Part shown: in pieces, positions 35,392 through 42,529 of the stretch
Position numbering within the stretch: the stretch's first letter is position 1
Layout: every line of letters begins with the position of its first letter
The notes under the pieces: generated by a model
The model's input: the letters and a program-made list of their open reading frames with translations, nothing else
Told to the model about the DNA's origin: nothing
The model's database searches: none
Assembly: GCF_022829585.1 (NCBI RefSeq)
Contig: NZ_JAKSYC010000146.1
Coordinates: 1 to 42,529, forward strand
From: Methylobacterium sp. J-026
Lineage (GTDB): Bacteria; Pseudomonadota; Alphaproteobacteria; Rhizobiales; Beijerinckiaceae
Length of the DNA: 42,529 nucleotides
Reading direction: 5' to 3'
Program-made: the position numbers and the translations under genes

Positions 35392-36318
35392 TCAGGCCGC
35401 CTTGGCGCCGCGGCGGGCGCGGGCGAAGTCCATGAGCGCCGCGTCCTCGCCCGCCGGCAGGACGATGGCGGTTGTGGCGAACAGGTCGCCGGGGCTCCCG
35501 TCCTTCTTCGGCAGACCCTTGCCGCGCAGGCGGAAGGTGCGGCCCGAACTCGTCATCGCGGGGATCTTCATCTCCACCGGTCCGGTCAGCGTCGGCACGC
35601 GGATCGTGCCACCGAGCACGGCATCCTCGAGGGGGACATCGACCGTGGTCCGCAGATCCGGGCCGTCGACGGTGAAATTCGGGTGCGGCCGGATCCGGAT
35701 GGTTAGCAGCGCGTCGCCGGGCTCGCCGCGCGGACCGGCGCTCTGGCCGAGCCCGCGGAGGCGGATGGCTTGGCCGTCGATCACCCCGCGCGGGATGACC
35801 ACGTCCACCTCCCGCCCGGTCGGCAGGTACAGGCGCAGCTTCTCCTCGCTGACGACCTGCTCCAGGGTCACGGACAGCTCGGCGGCGATGTCCTCGCCCT
35901 TGGCGGCCTGGCGCTGGGCGCCGGGGCCGGCTCCGCCAGCGCGGAACGCCTCGCCGAAGATGTGCGAGAAGATGTCCTCGCCCATCCCGCCGGCCATGCC
36001 GGCGCCCATGCCGCCCTGCCGGCTGCGGGCCATGTTCTCGAAGTCGAATCCACCGGCCCGTCCGCCGCCGAATCCCTCGAAGCCGGTCGCGCGGGGCTTG
36101 CCGTCGGCGTCGATCTCGCCGCGGTCGAACTGCTTGCGCTTCTCGGCGTCGCCCAGGATCTCGTAGGCGGAATTGGCCTCGGCGAACCGGTCCTTGGCCT
36201 TCACGTCGTTCGCGTTGCGATCGGGGTGGAAGTCCTTGGCGAGCTTGCGATAGGCCTTCTTGATGTCGGCCTCGCTCGCCCCCTTGGCCACGCCCAGCAC
36301 GTCGTAGGGATTGCGCAT
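35392..36318 (-). CDS. DnaJ-family co-chaperone without zinc finger (CbpA type)
   Basis: This 308-residue protein has an N-terminal J-domain (NPYDVLGVAKGASEADIKKA, with HPD in AKDFHPDRN), a Gly/Phe-rich linker and two C-terminal beta-sandwich domains (IRPHPNFTVDGPDLRTTVDV). It lacks the CxxCxGxG zinc repeats of DnaJ, so it belongs with CbpA/DjlA-like J proteins that stimulate DnaK. The start is the ATG at 36318, followed immediately by the J-domain; 36 further upstream codons are spurious. Divergent from the VOC/ABC operon. Confidence 0.9.
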   Translation of the reverse strand: MRNPYDVLGVAKGASEADIKKAYRKLAKDFHPDRNANDVKAKDRFAEANSAYEILGDAEKRKQFDRGEIDADGKPRATGFEGFGGGRAGGFDFENMARSRQGGMGAGMAGGMGEDIFSHIFGEAFRAGGAGPGAQRQAAKGEDIAAELSVTLEQVVSEEKLRLYLPTGREVDVVIPRGVIDGQAIRLRGLGQSAGPRGEPGDALLTIRIRPHPNFTVDGPDLRTTVDVPLEDAVLGGTIRVPTLTGPVEMKIPAMTSSGRTFRLRGKGLPKKDGSPGDLFATTAIVLPAGEDAALMDFARARRGAKAA

Positions 36319-36368
36319 GGAACTCTTGGCTGTGCGGTGTGGGGTTTCCACCCGGATGTGGGAAGGCT

Positions 36369-36384
36369 GTTGCATACCTGCAAC
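36369..36384. promoter_or_regulatory. 16-bp inverted repeat between the J-protein and VOC/ABC operons
   Basis: GTTGCA-TACC-TGCAAC is a perfect 6-base inverted repeat with a 4-base spacer. It lies 51 bases upstream of the J-protein start and 150 upstream of the VOC gene, a typical spot for a dimeric repressor. No regulator for it is identified in the window. Confidence 0.4.
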
Positions 36385-36536
36385 GGTCCTGGGGGCGAAA
36401 GTCTGCGGGTTCGCGGCCGGCGTCAAGCGGTCCCCCTCGTCCCGGAGTATCGGGGGACATAACTTCGCTTCGGCACAGGCCCGCGCAGCGTGACTGGAGC
36501 TGCGCCGACGCCGAATCGCGAGGAACCGGAGGTCCG

Positions 36537-36920
36537 ATGCAATACGCCTGCGACCACGTCCATCTGCGCAGCCGCGACGCCGTGCAGGCTGCGCGGTTCT
36601 ATGTCGAGACCTTCGGGGCCCGGGAGGTGAAGCGCGTCGGCGCCGACCCCGTGCAGCGGGTGGTCCTGGATCTCGGCGGGCTGACCGTGTTCATCGAGCA
36701 GGCGCCCGCGGAGACGGCGCCGGCCGCATCCACCCCGTGCCTCGGCATCGAGCATATCGGGCTGCGGGTCGCCGATATCGAAGCGGCCATGGCCGATCTC
36801 ACGGCCCGCGGCGTCCCGGTCCGCACCGGCATCACCGAACGCGGGCCGGGGCTGCGGATCGCCTTCGTGGAGGGGCCGGACGGGGCGCTGATCGAGATCC
36901 TGGAGCGCGGATCCGTCTGA
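36537..36920 (+). CDS. VOC (glyoxalase/bleomycin-resistance) superfamily protein
   Basis: This 127-residue single-module VOC protein has metal-site candidates in YACDHVHLRSRD (His) and IEHIGLRVADIE (His), and a C-terminal EGPDGALIEILER with the usual glutamate. GGAGG lies five bases before the ATG. Its stop overlaps the start of the ABC binding-protein gene, so it leads the ABC operon. Substrate is unknown; the placement suggests a role in handling the imported metal complex, but this is a guess. Confidence 0.85.
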   Translation: MQYACDHVHLRSRDAVQAARFYVETFGAREVKRVGADPVQRVVLDLGGLTVFIEQAPAETAPAASTPCLGIEHIGLRVADIEAAMADLTARGVPVRTGITERGPGLRIAFVEGPDGALIEILERGSV

Positions 36921-37984
36921 TGGGGGCCCTGTTCGGACCCGGCGGATCCCGCGCCGGCGCGCTTGCGCTGCTTCTGGCCCAGTTCCTGGTCCTGGCCGGC
37001 GCAGCCGCAGCCCGCCCCTTCACTGACGCGGCCGGCCGGACCGTCGAGTTACCCGAACGGATCGAGCGGGTCCTGGCCGCCGGCCCCCCGGCCTCGGTGC
37101 TGCTCTACACCCTGGCGCCGGACCGGATGGTCGGCTGGGTCAGCGTGCCCCGGCCCGAGGCGCTGCCCTATCTCGAGCCCCGCACCCGAGCGCTCCCGGC
37201 CTATGGCCGCCTGACCGGGCGCGGCGGCACCGCCAACGTCGAGAGCGTGCTCGCCGCCAAGCCCGACCTGATCGTCGATTCGGGCGGCCTCGGACCGACC
37301 TATGCGTCGCTGGCCGACCGGGTCCAGGCTCAGACCGGCATCCCCTACATCCTGCTCGACGGCAGCTTCGCCAAGATCCCCGAATCCTACCGGCAGCTCG
37401 GGGCGGCCCTGGGCCGGCAGGCCGAGGCGGACGCCCTCGCGGCCTACGCAGAGGACCTGACCGGCGCGGTGGCGAAGGCGGTCGGATCCATCCCGGAGGA
37501 TCGGCGGCCGCGCGTCTACTACGCTCGGGGGCCGCGCGGACTGGAGACCGGGTTCTCCGGCTCGATCAACACCGAACTCGTGGAGGCGGCCGGCGGCCGG
37601 AACGTCGCGCAGGGCGGCGACGGGCGCCTCGGCGCGGTCTCCCTGGAGCAGGTCCTGGCCTGGGATCCCGACGTGATCGTCACCCTCGATCCGGGTTTCG
37701 CGACCGGTGTGCGGACGGATCCGCTCTGGCGGGACCTGCGGGCGGTGCGAGAGGGCCGGATCTACCTGGCGCCGCAACAGCCGTTTCCGTGGTTCGACGC
37801 GCCGCCGGGCGTCAACCGGCTGATCGGCCTGCGCTGGCTGGCGGGGCTGCTCCACCCGGACCTGTTCCCGCAGCCGATGGCGGAGGTCGTGCGCGACTTC
37901 TACCGCCGCTTCTATCACGTCGACCTCGACGCCGCGCAGGCGGCCGCACTGCTCGATCCGACGCCAGCGGGTGCAACGCCGTGA
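36920..37984 (+). CDS. ABC transporter substrate-binding protein, siderophore/cobalamin/metal type
   Basis: This 354-residue protein has an N-terminal hydrophobic signal (AGALALLLAQFLVLAGAAAA) and the class III binding fold of BtuF/FepB/FhuD relatives: AAGRTVELPERIERVLAAGP, ESVLAAKPDLIVDSGG, GSINTELVEAAGGRNVA and LAWDPDVIVTLDPG. It feeds the FecCD-type permease behind it. The ligand (ferric siderophore, haem, cobalamin or another metal complex) cannot be told apart from sequence alone. No TonB-dependent receptor is adjacent. Confidence 0.88.
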   Translation: MGALFGPGGSRAGALALLLAQFLVLAGAAAARPFTDAAGRTVELPERIERVLAAGPPASVLLYTLAPDRMVGWVSVPRPEALPYLEPRTRALPAYGRLTGRGGTANVESVLAAKPDLIVDSGGLGPTYASLADRVQAQTGIPYILLDGSFAKIPESYRQLGAALGRQAEADALAAYAEDLTGAVAKAVGSIPEDRRPRVYYARGPRGLETGFSGSINTELVEAAGGRNVAQGGDGRLGAVSLEQVLAWDPDVIVTLDPGFATGVRTDPLWRDLRAVREGRIYLAPQQPFPWFDAPPGVNRLIGLRWLAGLLHPDLFPQPMAEVVRDFYRRFYHVDLDAAQAAALLDPTPAGATP

Positions 37985-39033
37985 GCCGATCCCCCTCCGC
38001 CTCGGCTCCGGTAAGGGCGCACCGGAGCGTCAGGGTCCCGGCGGCGCTCCTGGCCGGGGCCGCCCTCCTGGCGCTGTCCGTGCTCGCGCTGGCGGTCGGC
38101 AAGTATCCGGTCACCCTGACGGATCTGGCCAACGTGCTCGGCCACCGGCTGCTCGGCCTGCCGGCCCGGGCGCCGGCGGCGGTGGAGACAGTGGTGATGC
38201 AGGTGCGCCTGCCCCGGGTCGTGGCCGCCCTGGTGGTCGGCGGCGCCCTCTCGGCGGCGGGGGCGACCTATCAGGGGCTGTTCCGCAATCCACTCGTCTC
38301 GCCGGACATCCTCGGCGTCTCGGCCGGAGCCGGGCTCGGGGCGGTGCTGGGGATCTATCTCGGCCTTCCGGTCGCGCCGATCCAGGCGCTCGCCTTCCTG
38401 GGCGGACTCGCGGCCGTCGCGGCGGTGTACGGCGTCGGGCTCGCGGTCCGCCGCAACGATCCGGTCCTGACGCTGGTGCTGGCGGGCGTGGCGGTGGGCG
38501 CGGTGCTCGGCGCGGGCATCTCGCTCCTGAAGGTGCTCGCCGATCCCTATAACCAGCTGCCGGCGATCACCTTCTGGCTCCTCGGCAGCCTCACGTCGGT
38601 GACTCTGGGCGATGCCGGCGCGGTGCTGCCGATGATGCTGGTCGGCCTCGCGCCCCTGGTGCTGCTGCGCTGGCGGATGAACCTGATGAGCCTCGGGAAC
38701 GAGGAGGCCCGGGCCCTCGGCGTGGAGACGCGGGTCCTGCGCCCCATCCTGATCGCCGGGGCGACCCTGATCACCGCGGCGGCGGTCTCGATGACCGGGG
38801 TGATCGGCTGGATCGGGCTGATCGTGCCCCACATCGCCCGCCTGCTCGTCGGGCCGGACTACCGCCGGCTGCTGCCGGCCTCCCTGGCGCTCGGGGCCGG
38901 CTACCTCCTCGCCGTCGACCTGATCGCCCGCACCGTCGGGACGATCGAGGTACCCCTCGGGATCCTCACGGCCTTGGTTGGCGCCCCCTTCTTCCTGTGG
39001 CTGCTGGCGGCCGGACGCGGCCGGATCGGATGA
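37981..39033 (+). CDS. FecCD/BtuC-family ABC permease
   Basis: This 350-residue membrane protein has about ten helices. VMQVRLPRVVAALVVGGALS and LFRNPLVSPDILGVSAGAGL are FecCD hallmarks, and MTGVIGWIGLIVPHIARLLV is the conserved segment contacting the ATPase. The GTG at 37981 overlaps the binding-protein stop by four bases, and the end overlaps the ATPase gene by four. Confidence 0.92.
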   Translation: MSRSPSASAPVRAHRSVRVPAALLAGAALLALSVLALAVGKYPVTLTDLANVLGHRLLGLPARAPAAVETVVMQVRLPRVVAALVVGGALSAAGATYQGLFRNPLVSPDILGVSAGAGLGAVLGIYLGLPVAPIQALAFLGGLAAVAAVYGVGLAVRRNDPVLTLVLAGVAVGAVLGAGISLLKVLADPYNQLPAITFWLLGSLTSVTLGDAGAVLPMMLVGLAPLVLLRWRMNLMSLGNEEARALGVETRVLRPILIAGATLITAAAVSMTGVIGWIGLIVPHIARLLVGPDYRRLLPASLALGAGYLLAVDLIARTVGTIEVPLGILTALVGAPFFLWLLAAGRGRIG

Positions 39034-39806
39034 CGCTGCTGCAGGTCGAGAAACTCGCCTTCGGCTACGGCGACCGGACCGTCGGAGCGGGGGTCTCGTT
39101 CGGCATCGCGGCGGGCGAGGTGATGTGCCTGCTCGGGCCCAATGGCGGCGGCAAGACGACCCTGCTCAAGACCGTGCTGGGCCTGATCCCGGCCCGGGCG
39201 GGGCGGATCCGGCTCGACGGTTCGGACCTGGCCCGGCTGTCGCGGACCGAGACCGCCCGGGCGGTTGCCGCCGTGCCGCAGGCGCACGCGGCCTACTTCC
39301 CGTACACGGTCCGCGAGATGGTGGTGATGGGGCGGGCGAGCCGGCTCGCGCCGTTCGCCACGCCCGGCCCATCCGACGAGGCGGCCGCCGAGCGGGCGCT
39401 CGCCACCCTCGGAATTGGGCACCTGGCCGGGACGGTCTATACCGAGATCAGCGGTGGTGAGCGGCAGCTCGCCCTGATCGCCCGGGCGCTCAGCGGGGCG
39501 CCGCGGCTCCTGATCATGGACGAACCCACCGCGAGCCTCGATTTCGGCAACCAGGCCCGGGTCCTCGGCCAGGTCCGCCGCCTGGCCCGGGCCGGCATCG
39601 CCGTGCTGTTCTCGACCCACGATCCCGGCCACGCCCTGCTCTGCGCCGACCGCGTCATCGCCCTGCACGACGGTGGGGTCGCCGCCTGCGGACCCTCCGC
39701 CGAGACGGTCACCCCGGCGCTGCTGCGCCGGATCTACGGGATCGACGTGGTGATGGCGACGGTGCCCGGCATCGCGGCGCCGGTCTGCGCGCCGGTCATC
39801 GACTGA
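39030..39806 (+). CDS. FecE/BtuD-type ABC transporter ATPase
   Basis: This 258-residue ATPase has Walker A GPNGGGKTTLLK, Q-loop VPQAHAAYFPYTVREMV, signature ISGGERQLALIARAL, Walker B LLIMDEPTASLDFGNQ and a switch histidine in FSTHDPGHALLCADRV. It is the last gene of the operon. ERQLALIARAL with ASLDFGNQARVL resembles the iron/cobalamin group of importers. Confidence 0.93.
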   Translation: MTLLQVEKLAFGYGDRTVGAGVSFGIAAGEVMCLLGPNGGGKTTLLKTVLGLIPARAGRIRLDGSDLARLSRTETARAVAAVPQAHAAYFPYTVREMVVMGRASRLAPFATPGPSDEAAAERALATLGIGHLAGTVYTEISGGERQLALIARALSGAPRLLIMDEPTASLDFGNQARVLGQVRRLARAGIAVLFSTHDPGHALLCADRVIALHDGGVAACGPSAETVTPALLRRIYGIDVVMATVPGIAAPVCAPVID

Positions 39807-39895
39807 CCGCTATCCCGCGCCGCCGCGGGGTGCCGCATTCATATCCCGGGATACCGCCGCCGGAACGAACCCAGGCTCGTTCGCCGGAAGCACAC

Positions 39896-40726
39896 CTATT
39901 TGTCCGTGCAAAGTCCCTGCTCGGACAACCGCTTGTGCTCCCGGGGATCGCAATCGGTCGAGAGGAACGAGGCCCAGTCCGACGGCGTGCCGTAGAAGGC
40001 ATTCCGGTCGACGTCGCCCTGCACCCCCGGCACGCGGCCCGTGGAGGTGAATTGCCAGAGCATCCACTTGCGATTGACGAAGCGCTCCTCCGGCTCCGCC
40101 GCGGTGGAGCGCAGCCAATGCGGGTAATCCGGCAGCTCGCCCTCCAGCACGTCCTTGTGGAAGGTGATGTCGGTGTAGATGATCGGCCGCTTGCCGGTGT
40201 AGCGCTCCATCTCCTCCAGCATCTCGGTGACCATCGCCAGGGCCTGCGCCCGGGGCAGCTTCTTGGGGCAGGTCTGCGAGTGGCCGTTCCACTCGACGTC
40301 GAGCACGGGCGGGAGGGCGGCCGGGTCGTTCGGCACGTTCTTCCGGAACCACTCCATCTGCTCCTTCGCGGAGCGGCACCAGAACACGAAGTGGTAGGCC
40401 CCCCGCGGGACGCCGGCCCGGGCCGCCCCGTCCCAGTTGGTGCGGAAGCGCTCGTCGACGTGGTCGCCGCCTTCGGTCGCCTTGATGAAGGCGAACTGCG
40501 TGCCGGAGGCCCGGACCGAGGCCCAATCGACGTTGCCCTGCCACTTCGAGATGTCGATGCCCTGGATCGGGTGGAGCTTCGCCTTGGCCACGCCCGGATG
40601 GGGCTTCGCGTCGCCCTTGGTCGGGTAGAAATCGCGATTCGACGCACAGGCCGCGAGGCCGGCGAGAATCACCGCCGCCGCGAACCGTCCGGCGAGCCGG
40701 CGAGCCGCCCTCAGCCGATGGCTCAT
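39896..40726 (-). CDS. GH25 (Chalaropsis-type) lysozyme-like lipoprotein
   Basis: This 276-residue protein has a lipoprotein signal with lipobox LAAC (Cys27) and a GH25 domain: QGIDISKWQGNVDWASVR, FAFIKATEGGDH, PPVLDVEWNGHSQTCPKK (catalytic Asp and Glu) and LWQFTSTGRVPGVQGDVD. GH25 enzymes cleave peptidoglycan between muramic acid and glucosamine. I use the second ATG (40726), which gives a proper lipoprotein signal. Terminal LSTDCDPREHKRLSEQGLC may form a disulfide. Confidence 0.88.
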   Translation of the reverse strand: MSHRLRAARRLAGRFAAAVILAGLAACASNRDFYPTKGDAKPHPGVAKAKLHPIQGIDISKWQGNVDWASVRASGTQFAFIKATEGGDHVDERFRTNWDGAARAGVPRGAYHFVFWCRSAKEQMEWFRKNVPNDPAALPPVLDVEWNGHSQTCPKKLPRAQALAMVTEMLEEMERYTGKRPIIYTDITFHKDVLEGELPDYPHWLRSTAAEPEERFVNRKWMLWQFTSTGRVPGVQGDVDRNAFYGTPSDWASFLSTDCDPREHKRLSEQGLCTDK

Positions 40727-40982
40727 GCCCGGAATCCGGCAGGGGGAGGACGTGTGCGAAAACTGGTCGATCCGCGACATCAGTGTTTAGCCCGCCACCG
40801 AAGATGCGCCTCAGACAGGCGTATTCGATGGCCCCGGCGCGGTTAACGGACCTTTGCGATCATTGCGGCGGAATTCCGAGATGCGTTGCAACGCCGCGAC
40901 ATACGCAGGACATCCTAGGGTGTTGCACAGGGTGACACCCGGCTAAGTGCCGGGCCTGACACACGAGTTCGGTCACGCCGCC

Positions 40983-41420
40983 GTGAACAAGCAAATCTTT
41001 ACCATAGGGTACGAAGGGCTCGATTCGGAGCACGTCCCCGGAATCCTGAGCGCCGCCGGTGTCGCCGTCCTGGCGGATGTCCGGGCGGTGGCGAATTCGC
41101 GCAAGCGCGGCTTCTCGAAGGGCGCCCTCGGGTCAGCCCTGCGGGATTCCGGGCTCGGCTACACGCATCTGCGCAGCCTCGGAACCCCGAAATCCGGCCG
41201 CCTGGCGGCCCGGGCGGGGGACTCGGCGCTGATGCGCCGGATCTACTGCGAGGAAGTGCTCGACACGGCCGCCGGACAGGCGAGTCTCGACGACCTCGCC
41301 GCCCTGGCCGAGGCCGCTCCGCTCTGCCTGCTCTGCTTCGAGCGCGATCCGGCCTTTTGCCACCGGCGCGTCCTGACGGAGCGCCTGGCCGAGCGGGGCT
41401 TCACGGTCAGGGATCTTTGA
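40983..41420 (+). CDS. DUF488 family protein
   Basis: This ~145-residue protein matches DUF488: IFTIGYEGLDSE at the N-terminus, RAVANSRKRGFSK, the Lxx-LG-TP stretch (HLRSLGTPKSGRLA) and LLCFERDPAFCHRRVLTERL with conserved Cys/His. The GTG at 40983 places the IFTIGYEG block right at the start, as in relatives, but no clear ribosome-binding site precedes it; a GTG at 40947 is the alternative. Biochemical function of the family is unknown. Confidence 0.85.
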   Translation: MNKQIFTIGYEGLDSEHVPGILSAAGVAVLADVRAVANSRKRGFSKGALGSALRDSGLGYTHLRSLGTPKSGRLAARAGDSALMRRIYCEEVLDTAAGQASLDDLAALAEAAPLCLLCFERDPAFCHRRVLTERLAERGFTVRDL

Positions 41421-41558
41421 GGGGCGTTCCGGGTCACGCGGGTCACGCAAACCGGGGCCGGGTCGCCTCTCCGTGATATCTTTCAGGAGACAAGGCGCCC
41501 CCAGCGTGCCGCGCACTTCTCTCCCCCCTCTGCAGGGGAGACGCGCGGCGCCGGCTCG

Positions 41559-41948
41559 TCACGCGGAAAAGCGCGAATCCGTCGGGGATCCGTGCACAGG
41601 CTGCATGCGTGCACCGATCGCGCCGGCGAGCTTCCGAAGCGGGTGCAGGGTGGCGGCGAGTCGCGAGGGCGGGGCGATGCGCCGCGTCCGCCGGTCCAGG
41701 TCGGCCACCGGTTCGACGGGCATGTAGAGCGCGTCGAGGAACGGGATTTCCAGCTGCGTCGCGCCGGTCTCGTCGGTGATCACCATGGTCGCGTCGAGCA
41801 ACCGCGGGTCGCCGCCGTGCTGGCGCATCAGGCCCTGCACGATCGTGCGCGCGGTCGCCCGGGCGGCGTCGGCGTCGGCAACCCATTGTGCCGCCGAAGC
41901 GGGCAGCGACGCGCCGCCGAAGCGGACGAGGAAATGGGCGTGGATCAT
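41559..41948 (-). CDS. DUF6894-like protein
   Basis: This 129-residue protein starts MIHAHFLVRFGGASLPASAA and continues with QWVADADAARATARTIVQGL, which resembles the DUF6894 pattern of an N-terminal beta strand followed by an alanine-rich helix, common in Methylobacterium and rhizobia. The C-terminal third is not recognised. GGAG lies seven bases before the ATG. Function unknown. Confidence 0.65.
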   Translation of the reverse strand: MIHAHFLVRFGGASLPASAAQWVADADAARATARTIVQGLMRQHGGDPRLLDATMVITDETGATQLEIPFLDALYMPVEPVADLDRRTRRIAPPSRLAATLHPLRKLAGAIGARMQPVHGSPTDSRFSA

Positions 41949-41981
41949 GGGGAGGCTCCTCGGGAGGGCCGAATACGTGCC

Positions 41982-42194
41982 TCAGGCCGCCTGCGCACCG
42001 TCGGCCGGCTCAGCATCCTCGGTCGCCGGCCGCGGGTCGAAGGCGTCGGCCAGGAGTTCGAGGCGCCGCGCCATATCGCGCACCTCGTTCAGGGCGATCG
42101 ACTTCTGACCTTCTTTGACCGCGCGGGTGATGTCGCTGACCTGCGTGGTGGCGATCCGCTTCAGTTCCTCGGCGAGTTGCTGGCAGGTCATCAT
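41982..42194 (-). CDS. Small helical protein of unknown function
   Basis: A ~70-residue helical, soluble product, starting MMTCQQLAEELKRIATTQVS and continuing ITRAVKEGQKSIALNEVRDM. I prefer the ATG at 42194 because the 39 upstream codons are very basic and low-complexity, but a TTG at 42311 that overlaps the stop of the next gene upstream is possible. It follows the LuxR-type gene on the same strand. No family recognised. Confidence 0.55.
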   Translation of the reverse strand: MMTCQQLAEELKRIATTQVSDITRAVKEGQKSIALNEVRDMARRLELLADAFDPRPATEDAEPADGAQAA

Positions 42195-42307
42195 CGCGTC
42201 CGGGCTCGGCTTGTCGATCTGAGCCTGGACCGTGGCGCGCGGGCGCTTACCAAGGCGTTGCGCCGGGCCGCGACGCCTGTGGACAAGATGGGGCGTGCGG
42301 CGCCGAC

Positions 42308-42529
42308 TCAATCCTGAAGATGGCGCGCCGCGATGATCGAGGCCGCGGTGCGGTTCTCCACGCCGAGCTTGGCGTAGATGCCTTCGAGATGCTTGGTGAC
42401 GGTCCGATGGCTCAATCCGAGGATCTCACCGATGTCGCGGCTCGACTTGCCGCGCGAGAGCCAGAGGAGGACCTCCGCCTCCCGGCCCGTGACGGGCAGG
42501 CGCGCCCGCAGCCGCTCGACCCCCGCCGC
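42308..42529 (-). CDS. LuxR-type response regulator or transcription factor, N-terminus outside the window
   Basis: Read from 42529 leftwards the open frame gives RARLPVTGREAEVLLWLSRG, then KSSRDIGEILGLSHRTVTKH and LEGIYAKLGVENRTAASIIA, a complete C-terminal LuxR/NarL HTH, ending at TGA (42308-42310). The receiver or sensor half must lie to the right. The stop overlaps a possible TTG start of the small gene downstream. Confidence 0.88.
   Translation of the reverse strand, partial: AAGVERLRARLPVTGREAEVLLWLSRGKSSRDIGEILGLSHRTVTKHLEGIYAKLGVENRTAASIIAARHLQD

Noticed and set aside
36319..36536. Cobalamin riboswitch before the FecCD/BtuFCD-like operon
   Set aside because: The leader is short and lacks a recognisable B12-box; it cannot be used to argue for cobalamin import.
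40857..40875. Second CtrA box near GTTAACGG
   Set aside because: Only one TTAA half-site is present; there is no partner seven bases away.

Overview
The window is very G+C-rich (about 70% by eye) and densely coded. It looks like a chromosomal segment of an alphaproteobacterium, most likely Methylobacterium/Methylorubrum or a close Rhizobiales relative. The evidence is a gcrA gene, a consensus CtrA box containing a GANTC (CcrM) site, a FabI-type enoyl-ACP reductase, a DUF6894 protein and a Urt-type transporter. The genus is an inference; the class is well supported. Nothing looks like a prophage, plasmid, transposon or CRISPR array.

Layout. Positions 2-1324 hold the 3' part of a MocR-type regulator, followed by tRNA-Gly(CCC) at 1730-1804. 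Positions 1942-8283 (minus) hold urtABCDE plus an acetamidase/formamidase, read from right to left with overlapping genes; a divergent M20 carbamoylase-type amidohydrolase lies at 8737-10020. A cytochrome P450 and a LuxR-type regulator follow (10086-12543, minus). Positions 12923-15084 (minus) hold a four-gene cluster: three related coiled-coil proteins and a small lipoprotein, behind a promoter with a CtrA box, a GANTC site and a -10 element. Next come an RND pump with its adaptor (15595-20002, minus) and a secreted repeat protein with its own terminator (20289-20681, minus).

Positions 20985-23493 hold pxpABC (5-oxoprolinase), followed by a class II aldolase-like gene. The middle is mixed housekeeping: an MltB-like transglycosylase, an SRPBCC protein, pyruvate kinase, an unlisted 42-codon peptide gene, a patatin-like lipoprotein, gcrA, an orphan TAXI binding protein and cysK. 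Positions 32977-33474 hold a gene whose signal peptide is interrupted by an in-frame TAG. Three tiny overlapping genes for hydrophilic proteins follow, then fabI, a DnaJ/CbpA-type co-chaperone, a VOC protein fused into a FecCD/BtuFCD-type ABC operon, a GH25 lysozyme-like lipoprotein, a DUF488 protein, a DUF6894 protein and the 3' end of a second LuxR-type regulator.

How the parts fit. Three separate systems open amide or carbamoyl bonds (acetamidase/formamidase with the Urt transporter, the M20 amidohydrolase, and PxpABC), suggesting organic-nitrogen scavenging. The most promising unexplained system is the coiled-coil/lipoprotein cluster: its promoter carries the binding signatures of both the CtrA and the CcrM/GcrA cell-cycle circuits, and gcrA itself lies about 15 kb away. 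The 42-residue peptide with two copies of an amphipathic motif and the amber-interrupted gene are the next most useful leads.
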